Source of the DNA: Amphritea atlantica
Lineage (GTDB): Bacteria; Pseudomonadota; Gammaproteobacteria; Pseudomonadales; Balneatricaceae
DNA: 64,000 bases
Direction: 5' to 3'
Assembly: GCF_018860855.1 (NCBI RefSeq)
Contig: NZ_JAHKQE010000034.1
Coordinates: 22,092 to 86,091, forward strand
Below are positions 47,149-55,750 of this stretch, piece by piece (within the stretch, counting starts at the first letter, position 1; each line of letters opens with the position of its first letter). Under the pieces are notes generated by a model. That model was not told the origin of the DNA and made no database searches. It saw only the letters and a program-made list of their open reading frames with translations. Position numbers and translations under genes: made by a program.

Positions 47149-48354
47149 ATGAAAACTGAGACAATAACGGTCGTAAAAGCCACCGTGCCTGCTATTCAGG
47201 CTTCTGGAGAGGCGATCACACAACACTTTTATCGCCTGCTCTTTGCAGAACATCCTGAACTACAACATGTTTTTAATATGGCGAGTCAGGCGAGTGGACG
47301 GCAGCAGTCTACACTGGCAGCGGCTATTCTGGGATATGCGGCCCATATTGATAACCTGAGTGCGCTCGGAGGCACAGTTGAGAAAATTGCCGCGAAGCAT
47401 TTCAGTCTTGATATCACCCCGGCACAATATGACATTGTTGGTCGTAATCTACTGCGAGCGATTCGTGAGGTACTAGGCGCTGAAGTGGCGACCGATACAG
47501 TGTTGACCGCTTGGGCTGAAGCCTATCAGAAGCTCGCGGATATTCTGATTGGTCGCGAAGAACAGTTATATGCCGAGGCAAAGGCTGAGGGCTGGAAAGG
47601 TTTTAAAGCGTTTAAGGTTGACCGTATTGTCGATGAGAGTGATGAGATTCGATCTTTTTATCTGCGCCTTCTTGATGGTAAACCCTTGCCTGAGTACCGT
47701 CCTGGGCAGTTCCTGAGTATCAAAATAGCGAGTCCCGACTGGCAATATGAAGAGATTCGCCAATATAGTCTTTCTGATTCCCCCCGCGCCGAAGGTTATC
47801 GGATTTCGGTGAAGCGTGAACCCGCAGCAGAGGAAGGTGTGCCAGCAGGCCGGGTATCAAATTACCTACATGACCATCTGAAACTAGGCGGTCAGTTGGC
47901 GGTACATATGCCCGGTGGAGACTTCTTTTTAAAACACAATGACCGTCCGGTGGTGCTGATTAGCGGCGGGGTGGGTGTTACGCCTATGATAAGTATGTTG
48001 AACGATCTGTTATTGAAAAATGACAGCCGAGATATCGTGTGGTTACAGGGAGCCCGCAACCGTCAGTCCCATGCGTTTGCGCAGCATATCGGTTGCCTGA
48101 AACAAGATTATCCCAAACTGACAGCGGTCACTTTCTATGACGATCCGTCGGCTGCCAAACAGGGCCGTGATTATGATCATCAAGGCTATATCACCCGTGA
48201 ATGGCTGGCGCATTACTGTCCTGCTGATGCGGAGTTCTATTTCTGTGGCCCATTGGCATTTATGCGCGCGATCTACCGTCAGTTGAAAGGGTTAGGGGTT
48301 GATGACGCACAGTTAAATTATGAGGTCTTTGGCCCGAGTGAAAGTTTGGGCTGA
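47149..48354 (+). CDS. hmp: Flavohemoprotein, nitric oxide dioxygenase
   Basis: Hmp converts NO to nitrate with O2 and NAD(P)H. The 401-residue protein has a globin domain (1-140; Tyr B10 = Y28, proximal H84 in AAKHFSLD), an FAD domain (RPGQFLSIK, IRQYSLSD) and an NAD domain (GGVGVTPMISML, FYFCGPLAFM), ending YEVFGPSESLG. The ATG at 47149 has AAGGG five bases before it. It lies between a hemerythrin gene and nsrR, a typical NO-defence group. Confidence 0.95.
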   Translation: MKTETITVVKATVPAIQASGEAITQHFYRLLFAEHPELQHVFNMASQASGRQQSTLAAAILGYAAHIDNLSALGGTVEKIAAKHFSLDITPAQYDIVGRNLLRAIREVLGAEVATDTVLTAWAEAYQKLADILIGREEQLYAEAKAEGWKGFKAFKVDRIVDESDEIRSFYLRLLDGKPLPEYRPGQFLSIKIASPDWQYEEIRQYSLSDSPRAEGYRISVKREPAAEEGVPAGRVSNYLHDHLKLGGQLAVHMPGGDFFLKHNDRPVVLISGGVGVTPMISMLNDLLLKNDSRDIVWLQGARNRQSHAFAQHIGCLKQDYPKLTAVTFYDDPSAAKQGRDYDHQGYITREWLAHYCPADAEFYFCGPLAFMRAIYRQLKGLGVDDAQLNYEVFGPSESLG

Positions 48355-48523
48355 CGTTGATAAAGCTTATTTATAAGAGCGTCGCGGTGCCCGGTATTAT
48401 GTCGCTGTACTTTGGTGACAGCACCGATCAGTTAAGCCTGTGGGCGAGTCTTTATGGTCTTGGCGACGGGTTGTAATCTGTTGTTACGGCGTTTATAGAG
48501 ATGGCGGCTATTGTGTCGTAATT

Positions 48524-48552
48524 AAACGGGGTATAGTTATTGGACCCCGTTT
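48524..48552 (+). terminator. Terminator-like hairpin in the nsrR leader
   Basis: AAACGGGGT at 48524-48532 pairs perfectly with ACCCCGTTT at 48544-48552, followed by TTATTAATCTTTTT. It lies only 31 bases before the nsrR start, so it either ends the hmp transcript late or attenuates nsrR. Confidence 0.65.
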
Positions 48553-48583
48553 TATTAATCTTTTTATCCGTCTTGGAGTGTTC

Positions 48584-49012
48584 ATGAGACTTACGGCTTT
48601 CACTGATTTTGGCCTACGCACACTGTTGTATCTTGCCTGCTTGAAAGACGATCAGTTGAGTAGTGTGGCGGAGGTTTCGAGAGTCTACCGCGTGTCTCAG
48701 AGCCATATGGTTAAAGTTATCGGCCAATTAGCTAAATCGGGTTATGTGCAAACGATTCGCGGCAAAAATGGTGGTATTCGGTTGGCTGTGAAGCCTGAAT
48801 TGATCAATATAGGGGATGTGATTGAGCAGCTAGAAAATCATCTTGATGGGGTTGATTGCGCCACTACCGCCTGTCAGTTAGTGCCTTGTTGCGAGTTGAA
48901 AAATGCCCTGATGGAAGGGATGCAGGCATATCTCGATACAATGCGAAAATATACTTTAGCGGATTTAATAGTCAATAAACACCAGTTAATTCCGTTAATG
49001 ACCGCTGTCTAA
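48584..49012 (+). CDS. nsrR: NO-sensing Rrf2-family repressor NsrR
   Basis: The 142-residue protein has a winged helix (MRLTAFTDFGLRTLLYLA, then VSQSHMVKVIGQLAKSGYVQ and RGKNGGIRL) and the Fe-S cysteine set C92-x4-C97-x5-C103, with an extra C102. The spacing matches E. coli NsrR (C91, C96, C102) and excludes IscR. Loss of the cluster by NO relieves repression of hmp. The ATG at 48584 is chosen over a frame opening at 48440, which would run across the hairpin. TTGGAG precedes it. Confidence 0.9.
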   Translation: MRLTAFTDFGLRTLLYLACLKDDQLSSVAEVSRVYRVSQSHMVKVIGQLAKSGYVQTIRGKNGGIRLAVKPELINIGDVIEQLENHLDGVDCATTACQLVPCCELKNALMEGMQAYLDTMRKYTLADLIVNKHQLIPLMTAV

Positions 49013-49019
49013 AATTACG

Positions 49020-50129
49020 TTATTCCCCCCAGTAAATAGCACCCAATGGGCGATAGCCTGCTGCACCGGTGACGCCGGGCTCATTACCGCTCTGATGGTT
49101 AAGGGTGCGGTAGGCTAGCCAAGCAAATGCAGCGGCCTCAACCCAGTCCGGATTAAGGTTCAGGTCGGTAGTAGTGCCTAAATAGTTAGGCGCAAGTAGT
49201 GTTGCGAGTCGTGCTTTGAGTTGTTGATTGTAGCTGCCGCCACCACAGAGGAAGACTTGCACGTTGTTTAATTGGTGATTGTTAATGGCATCGGCGATCG
49301 AACGAGCCGTTAATTCCAGCAGCGTTGCCTGAACATCCTTCGGCAGAGGTTGTGTCTCCAGTGCTGCAACCTGCTGCTCAATCCAATGATGGTTAAATTG
49401 CTCTCGGCCGGTACTTTTAGGCGGTGTTTCGCTGAAATAGGGCAGTGCTAGCATTGTTTGTAAAAGCTGAGGTATCACGGTGCCTGTCGCGGCCCACTGA
49501 CCATCTCGGTCATAGCTTTTTTGTTGATGCTGCATAATCCAGCTATCCATCAAGACATTGCCAGGTCCTGTGTCATAGCCGAGTACCGGTTTATCTAGAT
49601 CAGCGTCTAGAATCGTTAGATTGGACATGCCTCCAATATTAACCAGTATCCTATTTTGCTCAGGTTGGCGGAATAGCGCGCTATGGAATGCGGGTACTAA
49701 GGGCGCGCCTTGGCCTCCGGCGGCCATATCTCGGCGGCGAAAGTCGGCGACGGTCGTGATGCCAGTGCGTTCAGCAATTAAGTTTGGATCGCCAATCTGG
49801 AGGGTAAAATGGGCGTTGGGGCGGTGGCGAATGGTTTGGCCGTGACTGCCAATCGCTGCAATGTTAGAGCGCTTAAGGCTATGTTGCTTGATCAGGTTTT
49901 CGACCGCCGTGGCAAAAAGTTCAGCCAGTGCTAGGTCGAGTCTGCCCACGCGTTCAATTTCATTATCGCCGGGGTTAAATAACGCGAGGGTGGCGGCATG
50001 AATCGCAGCAGGAATGGGTTCGCTATGACTGGCTATTAGCTCAAAGGTCGGCTCAAAGCGCACCGCGACTGCATCGATACTATCGAGACTGGTGCCGGAC
50101 ATCAGGCCTATAAAGATCGGAGCGTTCAT
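49020..50129 (-). CDS. anmK: anhydro-N-acetylmuramic acid kinase
   Basis: AnmK phosphorylates and opens anhydroMurNAc, a step in peptidoglycan recycling. The 369-residue protein has the ASKHA phosphate loop GLMSGTSLDSIDAV, the NIGGMSNLTIL segment and a VFLCGGGSYN adenosine loop. Length is normal. It lies 22 bases after the M23 peptidase gene on the same strand, so two cell-wall genes are expressed together, as in Pseudomonas. Confidence 0.96.
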   Translation of the reverse strand: MNAPIFIGLMSGTSLDSIDAVAVRFEPTFELIASHSEPIPAAIHAATLALFNPGDNEIERVGRLDLALAELFATAVENLIKQHSLKRSNIAAIGSHGQTIRHRPNAHFTLQIGDPNLIAERTGITTVADFRRRDMAAGGQGAPLVPAFHSALFRQPEQNRILVNIGGMSNLTILDADLDKPVLGYDTGPGNVLMDSWIMQHQQKSYDRDGQWAATGTVIPQLLQTMLALPYFSETPPKSTGREQFNHHWIEQQVAALETQPLPKDVQATLLELTARSIADAINNHQLNNVQVFLCGGGSYNQQLKARLATLLAPNYLGTTTDLNLNPDWVEAAAFAWLAYRTLNHQSGNEPGVTGAAGYRPLGAIYWGE

Positions 50130-50151
50130 TGCGGTTCTCGATAGTCGGCGG

Positions 50152-51534
50152 TCACTTAGATGCAGAGGCCAGTTGGGTTGCCTTGTATGACGCCAACTGC
50201 GCGAGTGCTTGTTCCGCGACGGCGAAAAATGGAGCTCGTTCAGCTTTGTCTAGAGGAGCGGCATGAGGTAATTTAACCGTTTGAGGGTTTTTGTGGACGC
50301 CGTTAACCCTGAACTCATAATGCAAATGGGGGCCTGAGGCGAGTCCTGTCTGGCCGACATAGCCAATAACATCACCCTGTCGGACGCGGCTGCCGTTCTT
50401 CTGGCCTTTGCGGTAATTGTTCATATGGCCGTAAAGGGTAGTGATGTTGCCACCATGTTGAACGATAACACAGTTGCCGTAGCCACCTTTTTTGCCGCGC
50501 CAGATGATTTTTCCATCTCCTGCCGCTTTAATCGGCGTGCCTGTTCGAGCTGCATAGTCCGTTCCTTTATGGGCACGGGTAAGTCCCAGAATAGGGTGCT
50601 TGCGGCGTGTTTTGAAGCTGGAGCTAATCCGTGCAAAATCCACTGGGCTGCGTAAAAAGGCTTTGCGCATACTGTCGCCCTGTGGCGTATAAAAACTGCT
50701 ATCTCCATTACTGTCGGTATAGCGAATGGCAGTATAGGTCTCTCCTTGGTTAACGAACTGGGCGGAGAGAATATTGCCTTCACCTATCTTTTTACCATCG
50801 AGAAATTTTTCTTCGTAGACTAGATTGAAATGATCGCCTTGGCGAAGGTCCAATACGAAGTCGATATCCCAACCGAAGATGGCGGCTAGCTCCATAATCA
50901 TACGGTCCGATAACCCTGCGCGTGAGGCATCAAGAAACAGGGAGTTTTCAATAGTGCCTTTGACAAAGCGTGGAGTGATATCGGGCTGTTTCTCAATCTC
51001 TTTAACGCGGTAACCTTGATCAGTTGCGATGATCATTGAGCTTTCTAGTTGATTACGGATATGTTTCAGCTTGTGTAGCTGATGATCGTTAATAACAAAG
51101 CTGAGGGTTTGACCCGGATAGATCCGTTTTAGTGCGTTTGTCTCTTTTACCGCATCACTCACCAAGAAGGCATCTCGGCTGCTAAGACCTGCGCGCTTAA
51201 AAATTGAGGTGAGGGTATCACCGTTACGTACGGTAAAGTCCTGCCACTGTTCGATGATTTGTTGTGGTTGTGGTTGTGGTTGTGGCTGGGCAGAGGCTGC
51301 TATTGCTGGTTCTGAGACGATCTCAGCCGTCTCGACAGTGTTGCTAGATTCATCGGCGACGATGGGAGTCAGTGGAAGTTGTATGGTTGTCGTGAGGGTC
51401 TGGTTAAATACCGATGCTGGGGCTTCTTCCGATGGTATAAGCATGGCGGTTAGACCCACAATGGTCGTGCATATCGTGGCCGCCATTAGGTGGGTAACAG
51501 GAATATGCTGTTTTAGTCGCTTGATTAACAACAC
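50152..51534 (-). CDS. LysM/M23 peptidoglycan endopeptidase, MepM-like
   Basis: The 460-residue protein has an N-terminal membrane anchor (about 14-34), a low-complexity linker with a PQPQPQPQ run, a LysM/OapA-like domain (about 95-150, FTVRNGDTLTSIFKRAG) and a LytM catalytic domain with zinc ligands in HKGTDYAARTGTPI (His, Asp) and HLHYEF. It cleaves peptidoglycan cross-bridges in the periplasm. Its partner gene is anmK; tyrS is divergent. Confidence 0.92.
   Translation of the reverse strand: MLLIKRLKQHIPVTHLMAATICTTIVGLTAMLIPSEEAPASVFNQTLTTTIQLPLTPIVADESSNTVETAEIVSEPAIAASAQPQPQPQPQQIIEQWQDFTVRNGDTLTSIFKRAGLSSRDAFLVSDAVKETNALKRIYPGQTLSFVINDHQLHKLKHIRNQLESSMIIATDQGYRVKEIEKQPDITPRFVKGTIENSLFLDASRAGLSDRMIMELAAIFGWDIDFVLDLRQGDHFNLVYEEKFLDGKKIGEGNILSAQFVNQGETYTAIRYTDSNGDSSFYTPQGDSMRKAFLRSPVDFARISSSFKTRRKHPILGLTRAHKGTDYAARTGTPIKAAGDGKIIWRGKKGGYGNCVIVQHGGNITTLYGHMNNYRKGQKNGSRVRQGDVIGYVGQTGLASGPHLHYEFRVNGVHKNPQTVKLPHAAPLDKAERAPFFAVAEQALAQLASYKATQLASASK
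51261..51284 (-). repeat. Hexamer microsatellite in the M23 peptidase gene
   Basis: Four perfect copies of GTTGTG (plus-strand reading), encoding the Gln-Pro repeat of the linker. Six-base units change length without shifting frame. Confidence 0.8.
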
Positions 51535-51827
51535 GTGATACGGCCTCAGAATTTAAACGTTTCGCAAAGTATACCGGAAGCATTTAAATAATCGAAATAT
51601 TCACACTCTATCGGCGAAAAAGGGTGTATATAGAGAGAAGTTGTCATTATCTGGAGATACAGTTGTCTCTGAATAGCCTCAGTTTTTAGGTTTATAGCGT
51701 TAAAAATCGAGTCGTTGTTGTCTTCATACCATTATAAGTATCATGGGTTTGTCGGATTTAATCCGGAAGGGTAGAATACGGCCCATCAATTATGACTACT
51801 TATTATGCGAAGGGTTAATAGAAGGCA

Positions 51828-53126
51828 ATGACAGACAAAACACTGCTACAGGATCTTAGTGCGCGCGGTTTGATCGCGCAGATGACCAGTGAAGAAGAAC
51901 TGGAACAACATCTGGCTGAAGGTTCTGTCACCCTTTATTGTGGTTTTGACCCTACGGCAGACAGTCTTCATATTGGTTCTTTAGTGCCACTGTTAGCGCT
52001 CAGACGCTTTCAGCAAGCGGGTCATAAACCACTTGCGCTGGTGGGTGGTGCAACGGGACTGATCGGTGATCCGAGCTTTAAAGCCCAGGAGCGCAAACTG
52101 AATGACGATGAAACGGTAGCGGGTTGGGTCGATAAACTCAAAGGCCAGGTCAGCCAATTTATCGATTTTGATTGCGGCACGAATAGCGCGGAAGTGGTCA
52201 ATAACCTCGATTGGACGCGTGGGATGGATATCCTGACGTTCTTGCGAGATGTCGGCAAGCACTTCTCGGTTAACCAGATGATTGCGAAAGAATCGGTTAA
52301 ACAGCGAATCGACCGTGAAGGCGAAGGGATCTCTTTTACTGAATTTACCTACATGATTTTGCAATCTTTCGATTATCAGCAGTTGAATGCTAGTCACAAC
52401 TGTACACTGCAAATTGGCGGTTCTGATCAGTGGGGTAATATTACGGGTGGTACTGAGCTGACACGGCGTATGAACGGTAACAAGGCGTTTGGTTTGACGC
52501 TGCCGTTGATCACTAAATCGGACGGTACCAAATTTGGTAAAACAGAATCCGGCACGATCTGGCTATCGCCGGCTAAAACCTCGCCTTATGCGTTTTATCA
52601 GTTCTGGCTGCAAACCGCCGATGCTGATGTTTACGCGTTCCTTAAATATTTTACCTTTTTGTCGGTTGATGAGATCGATGCGTTGGAAAAAGCGGATGCT
52701 GAGCGCGACGGACGTCCTGAAGCGCAATCGGTATTGGCGCGGGAAGTGACACGTTTGGTCCACGGTGACGAGGGTTTGACCGCAGCGATGCGCATCACTG
52801 AAGCACTATTCAGTGGTAACCTGGCTGATCTTAGCGAAGCTGATTTTGAACAATTGCAATTGGATGGCCTACCATCATCATCGTTGTCTGCGGCTGATCT
52901 AGCGGAGACGCCGTTGACCACATTGCTAAGCGATGCGGGTTTGGCGGCTTCTGGTAAGCAGATTAAAGATGCGCTGCAACGTAATGCTGTGATCGTCAAC
53001 GGTGTCGAGAAAGGCATGGACGACAATATGAAAGCCGCCGAGATCTTTACGGCGGCGAATGGCACCTATGGCCGTTTCTTCCTCGTTAAATTAGGTAAGA
53101 AAAAGCACCACCTCTTCTCTATCTAG
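51828..53126 (+). CDS. tyrS: tyrosyl-tRNA synthetase
   Basis: The 432-residue class I synthetase has the HIGH-type motif [12 protein letters not shown], the [12 protein letters not shown] start, [15 protein letters not shown], and the KMSKS-type KFGKTESG, and a C-terminal S4-like domain (about 360-425). It is the E. coli TyrS type (close to it throughout) rather than the TyrZ type. The region upstream to 51535 (293 bases) holds no gene or T-box. Confidence 0.97.
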   Translation: MTDKTLLQDLSARGLIAQMTSEEELEQHLAEGSVTLYCGFDPTADSLHIGSLVPLLALRRFQQAGHKPLALVGGATGLIGDPSFKAQERKLNDDETVAGWVDKLKGQVSQFIDFDCGTNSAEVVNNLDWTRGMDILTFLRDVGKHFSVNQMIAKESVKQRIDREGEGISFTEFTYMILQSFDYQQLNASHNCTLQIGGSDQWGNITGGTELTRRMNGNKAFGLTLPLITKSDGTKFGKTESGTIWLSPAKTSPYAFYQFWLQTADADVYAFLKYFTFLSVDEIDALEKADAERDGRPEAQSVLAREVTRLVHGDEGLTAAMRITEALFSGNLADLSEADFEQLQLDGLPSSSLSAADLAETPLTTLLSDAGLAASGKQIKDALQRNAVIVNGVEKGMDDNMKAAEIFTAANGTYGRFFLVKLGKKKHHLFSI

Positions 53127-53140
53127 AGATATTGCTTTCA

Positions 53141-53178
53141 AAAAACGCGCTATTCGCAAGAATCAGCGCGTTTTTTTT
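53141..53178 (+). terminator. Terminator after tyrS
   Basis: AAAAACGCGCT, a 13-base loop, AGCGCGTTTTTTTT, starting 14 bases after the tyrS stop. Confidence 0.9.
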
Positions 53179-53280
53179 ATTTTTATTTTCTACGGAACTT
53201 AGCCGAATAGCGCATAGATATTCTGAACTTATGATCTATGCTTATAAAAATATTAAATAAATCTCTAATCAGGAGGGTGT

Positions 53281-54810
53281 ATGCAAAATACATCACGTCA
53301 TGTTTTTCGTATCACCAGTTTAAGCGCAGCGGTTTTTTTAGCCGCGTGTAGTAGTAACGCACCACAATCTACCGTTGCCTTCGATCCTGTTGAGATGGAA
53401 CAGCGTAATCAGTTATTAGTCGATAAAGAGAAAGAGCTCGCGCTTCGCGAAGCTGTTTTGGCAGATAAAGCCGCGCAGGGGCAAGGATCCGAGCCTTTAC
53501 TGCCTCCTTCGGCTAAAGCGGGTGAGTGTTATGCCCGAGTTTGGGTCGAGCCTGAGTATCAATCTTATACCGAAACCGTTTTGGTGAAAGAAGCAGGACA
53601 GCGGGTTGAAGTTATGCCGGCGCAGTATAAAAAAGTGACTGAACGGCTGATGGTTCAGCCCGCCAGTTTTAAAATGACACCCGTACCTGCTAAGTATGAT
53701 GTTGTTAGAGAGCAGAAACTTATTCGTGAAGCTGAACAGGTATGGCGTATTGATAAAAGCGTCAAGAGTGCTCCAGCCAGTCAGAATTTGCTAGCGGCAG
53801 CCGCTGCGGATGGTATTGATCTAGATGCAGCCACCCCAGGTATGTGTTTTCATGAGCACTATGTGCCGGCTGAGTTTGAGCAGGTTAATGAGTCCGTTTT
53901 GACTCGTGAAGCTTACGATAAAGTTAGCGTAGTGCCTGCACAATATCGTTGGGTTGAAAAGCGGGTCATGGTTACAGAAGCCAGCAGCCGTATTGAAGAA
54001 GTGCCTGCGCAATATAAAACGGTCACTGAACAAGTTGTTGATGTGCCAGCGCATACTGTATGGAAAAAAGGCACGGGGCCGATTCAAAAAATCGATCAGG
54101 CCACCGGCGAAATCATGTGTCTGATTGAAGTACCCGCTAGCTATAAAACAGTCAGCCGAGAAGTGCTAGTGACACCCGCAAGTACTCGTACTGTGGAAAT
54201 TCCTGCAGAGTATAAGATGGTGAAAGTGCAGGAACTGGTTGCTGAGGCCAAGGAAGAACGTACCGCTGTGCCGGCGGTTTATTCAGATGTGGCACTGACC
54301 AAAAAAGTGCATGACTATGAGTTTGATTGGCATGAAGTGCATGACATGACTCATCCGCGCAGTACTCGAACCGGTAATAAAATCTGTCTAACAGAAACGC
54401 CGGCCAAGTATGAAACGGTAGAGCGTACGGTTGTTGTACAGCCTGCTGGTTTTGTAAGAACTGATATTCCTGCGAAATATGAAACTGTCGAAGTGACTAA
54501 GCTTGCTGCTGCGGCGCAAGAGAAACGCTTCGAAATTCCGGCTGAGTATAAGACAGTAACGCTGAGCAAGTTGAATAAAGAGGGTTATATGGAATGGCGC
54601 TCAATTTTGTGCGATACCAATATGACCACCACTAATATTGCGCATATTCAGAAAGCGCTGCTTGCAGGTGGATTTGATCCAGGCCGTATCGATGGTGTTA
54701 TTGGTCGTGAGACCATGTCGGCGGTTAACGACTTCCAGCGTGCGAATGACCTACCCGTTGATGAATATATCAATATGGCAACAGTCAAAGCACTGGGCGT
54801 TAGTTTATAA
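53281..54810 (+). CDS. Repeat lipoprotein with a C-terminal peptidoglycan-binding domain
   Basis: The 509-residue protein starts with a lipoprotein signal (lipobox LAAC, Cys at 23), a short coiled-coil-like stretch (about 35-65), then about twelve copies of a ~18-residue repeat of the form (V/I)PAxYKxVxxxVxVxPA between residues 90 and 440, and ends in a PG_binding_1 domain (HIQKALLAGGFDPGRIDGVIG through VKALGVSL). Cysteines recur at MCFHEHYVP, MCLIEVP and ICLTETP. It is probably an outer-membrane lipoprotein that binds the cell wall. No enzyme motif is visible, and I know the repeat only from uncharacterised marine gammaproteobacterial proteins. Strong GGAGG ribosome site; own terminator. Confidence 0.85.
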   Translation: MQNTSRHVFRITSLSAAVFLAACSSNAPQSTVAFDPVEMEQRNQLLVDKEKELALREAVLADKAAQGQGSEPLLPPSAKAGECYARVWVEPEYQSYTETVLVKEAGQRVEVMPAQYKKVTERLMVQPASFKMTPVPAKYDVVREQKLIREAEQVWRIDKSVKSAPASQNLLAAAAADGIDLDAATPGMCFHEHYVPAEFEQVNESVLTREAYDKVSVVPAQYRWVEKRVMVTEASSRIEEVPAQYKTVTEQVVDVPAHTVWKKGTGPIQKIDQATGEIMCLIEVPASYKTVSREVLVTPASTRTVEIPAEYKMVKVQELVAEAKEERTAVPAVYSDVALTKKVHDYEFDWHEVHDMTHPRSTRTGNKICLTETPAKYETVERTVVVQPAGFVRTDIPAKYETVEVTKLAAAAQEKRFEIPAEYKTVTLSKLNKEGYMEWRSILCDTNMTTTNIAHIQKALLAGGFDPGRIDGVIGRETMSAVNDFQRANDLPVDEYINMATVKALGVSL

Positions 54811-54834
54811 CCTCAGTTAATAGACTCTAGTGTT

Positions 54835-54862
54835 AAAACGCCCTGGCTTGTCAGGGCGTTTG
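54835..54862 (+). terminator. Terminator after the repeat lipoprotein gene
   Basis: AAAACGCCCTG, GCTTGT, CAGGGCGTTT: nine perfect pairs 25 bases past the stop. Confidence 0.85.
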
Positions 54863-55050
54863 TGTGTCTGGCGATTGAGTTTGGCATAGTGCTAGACCGT
54901 CAGATAAAAGATATGGGGGGTTAGCAGAGATGCTAACGTAATGCGGCTTCAGGGAAGGCTATAACAGTATTGGCGTGGCTAAAGTGAGAGAGGTCAAGGG
55001 TTGTGAGAGCGGGGCCTAGTGACCCCGATGTCAGTTTATCTTGCTGGGGC

Positions 55051-55317
55051 TTAATAAAGCGCTTTTTCGTCACGGACTAGGTCTTTTAACATATCCAGAA
55101 ACAGAGTATCTGCTTCACTATGTTCTAACGGTATTTTTATGTTGGTCGTTGCGGACAATTCATCGGCAATTTTCACATTGGCGTTTTTTTCATCGATATG
55201 TTTACGAGTGATATCTAGAGCGGTTTTACAGATGTCTGGCTCGACCATTATCTTGCGCAATACCAGCACAAATTCATTTAGTGCGCGTTCTTTGTTTTTA
55301 ATTTCCGCTGTGTTCAT
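55051..55317 (-). CDS. Small hypothetical protein
   Basis: An 88-residue charged, helical protein (about 30 percent Lys/Glu/Asp) with no motif I know. The ATG at 55317 has GGAG at good spacing. It contains DITRKHIDEKNANVKIADEL and LFLDMLKDLVRDEKAL. It stands alone on the minus strand between two plus-strand genes; function unknown. Confidence 0.6.
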   Translation of the reverse strand: MNTAEIKNKERALNEFVLVLRKIMVEPDICKTALDITRKHIDEKNANVKIADELSATTNIKIPLEHSEADTLFLDMLKDLVRDEKALY

Positions 55318-55569
55318 GCAACGATCTCCAAATCAAAAAATATCTATGTTTAGCTCATTTTAGCTTTCATTCACTATAGCATTCTCGTTATCGAGTCGGC
55401 AGTCCTGTATTGCAGCAAGAGAAGAATATTTATTTTATCAGCGCTGTTTACTTGATCATTTCCTGATCTGCTGTCAGAATAACGCCACAATTTTGATGTT
55501 TCTGCACTAAGTAGGTTACCCCGAAGCAGAAACTTGATAAGCACACCCAGCTTATCTTCCCGGGTTTAC

Positions 55570-55714
55570 AGTGTGTACCCACACTTAATCATCGGATGAA
55601 GAGTTGCTTTTGCCTTTCTCTGGTCGTACCGACCACCTTCGCAAAAGCCTGCTGGTTGATGTTATTACACACCAGTAGGCGCGTCATAACATCCTCCAGT
55701 ATCAGATTTTTTTA
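55570..55714 (+). promoter_or_regulatory. Structured leader of ilvI, candidate transcription attenuator
   Basis: Within the 433-base gap before ilvI, stems follow in this order: AGTGTG/CACACT (55570-55585); GCTTTTGC/GCAAAAGC (55606-55613 and 55641-55648) with TGGTCG/CGACCA inside its loop; GCCTGCTGG/CCAGTAGGC (55647-55680); and CTGG-TT-GATGTTAT paired with ATAACATC-CT-CCAG (55652-55665 and 55686-55699), followed by seven T at 55707-55713. The last two cannot form together, and the last looks like an intrinsic terminator 37 bases before the ilvI start. A frame from 55596 contains LSLVV and WLMLL but has no dense Ile/Leu/Val run and does not stop before ilvI. Confidence 0.6.
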
Positions 55715-55750
55715 TACATGCCTCTGTGCGTGTAATTTGAGGATACTATT

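Noticed and set aside
48440..48583. N-terminal extension of nsrR
   Set aside because: It would translate through the terminator-like hairpin and add residues absent from NsrR; the ATG at 48584 has a good ribosome site.
51240..51300. CRISPR-like direct repeats
   Set aside because: The repeats are 6-base coding microsatellite units without spacers.
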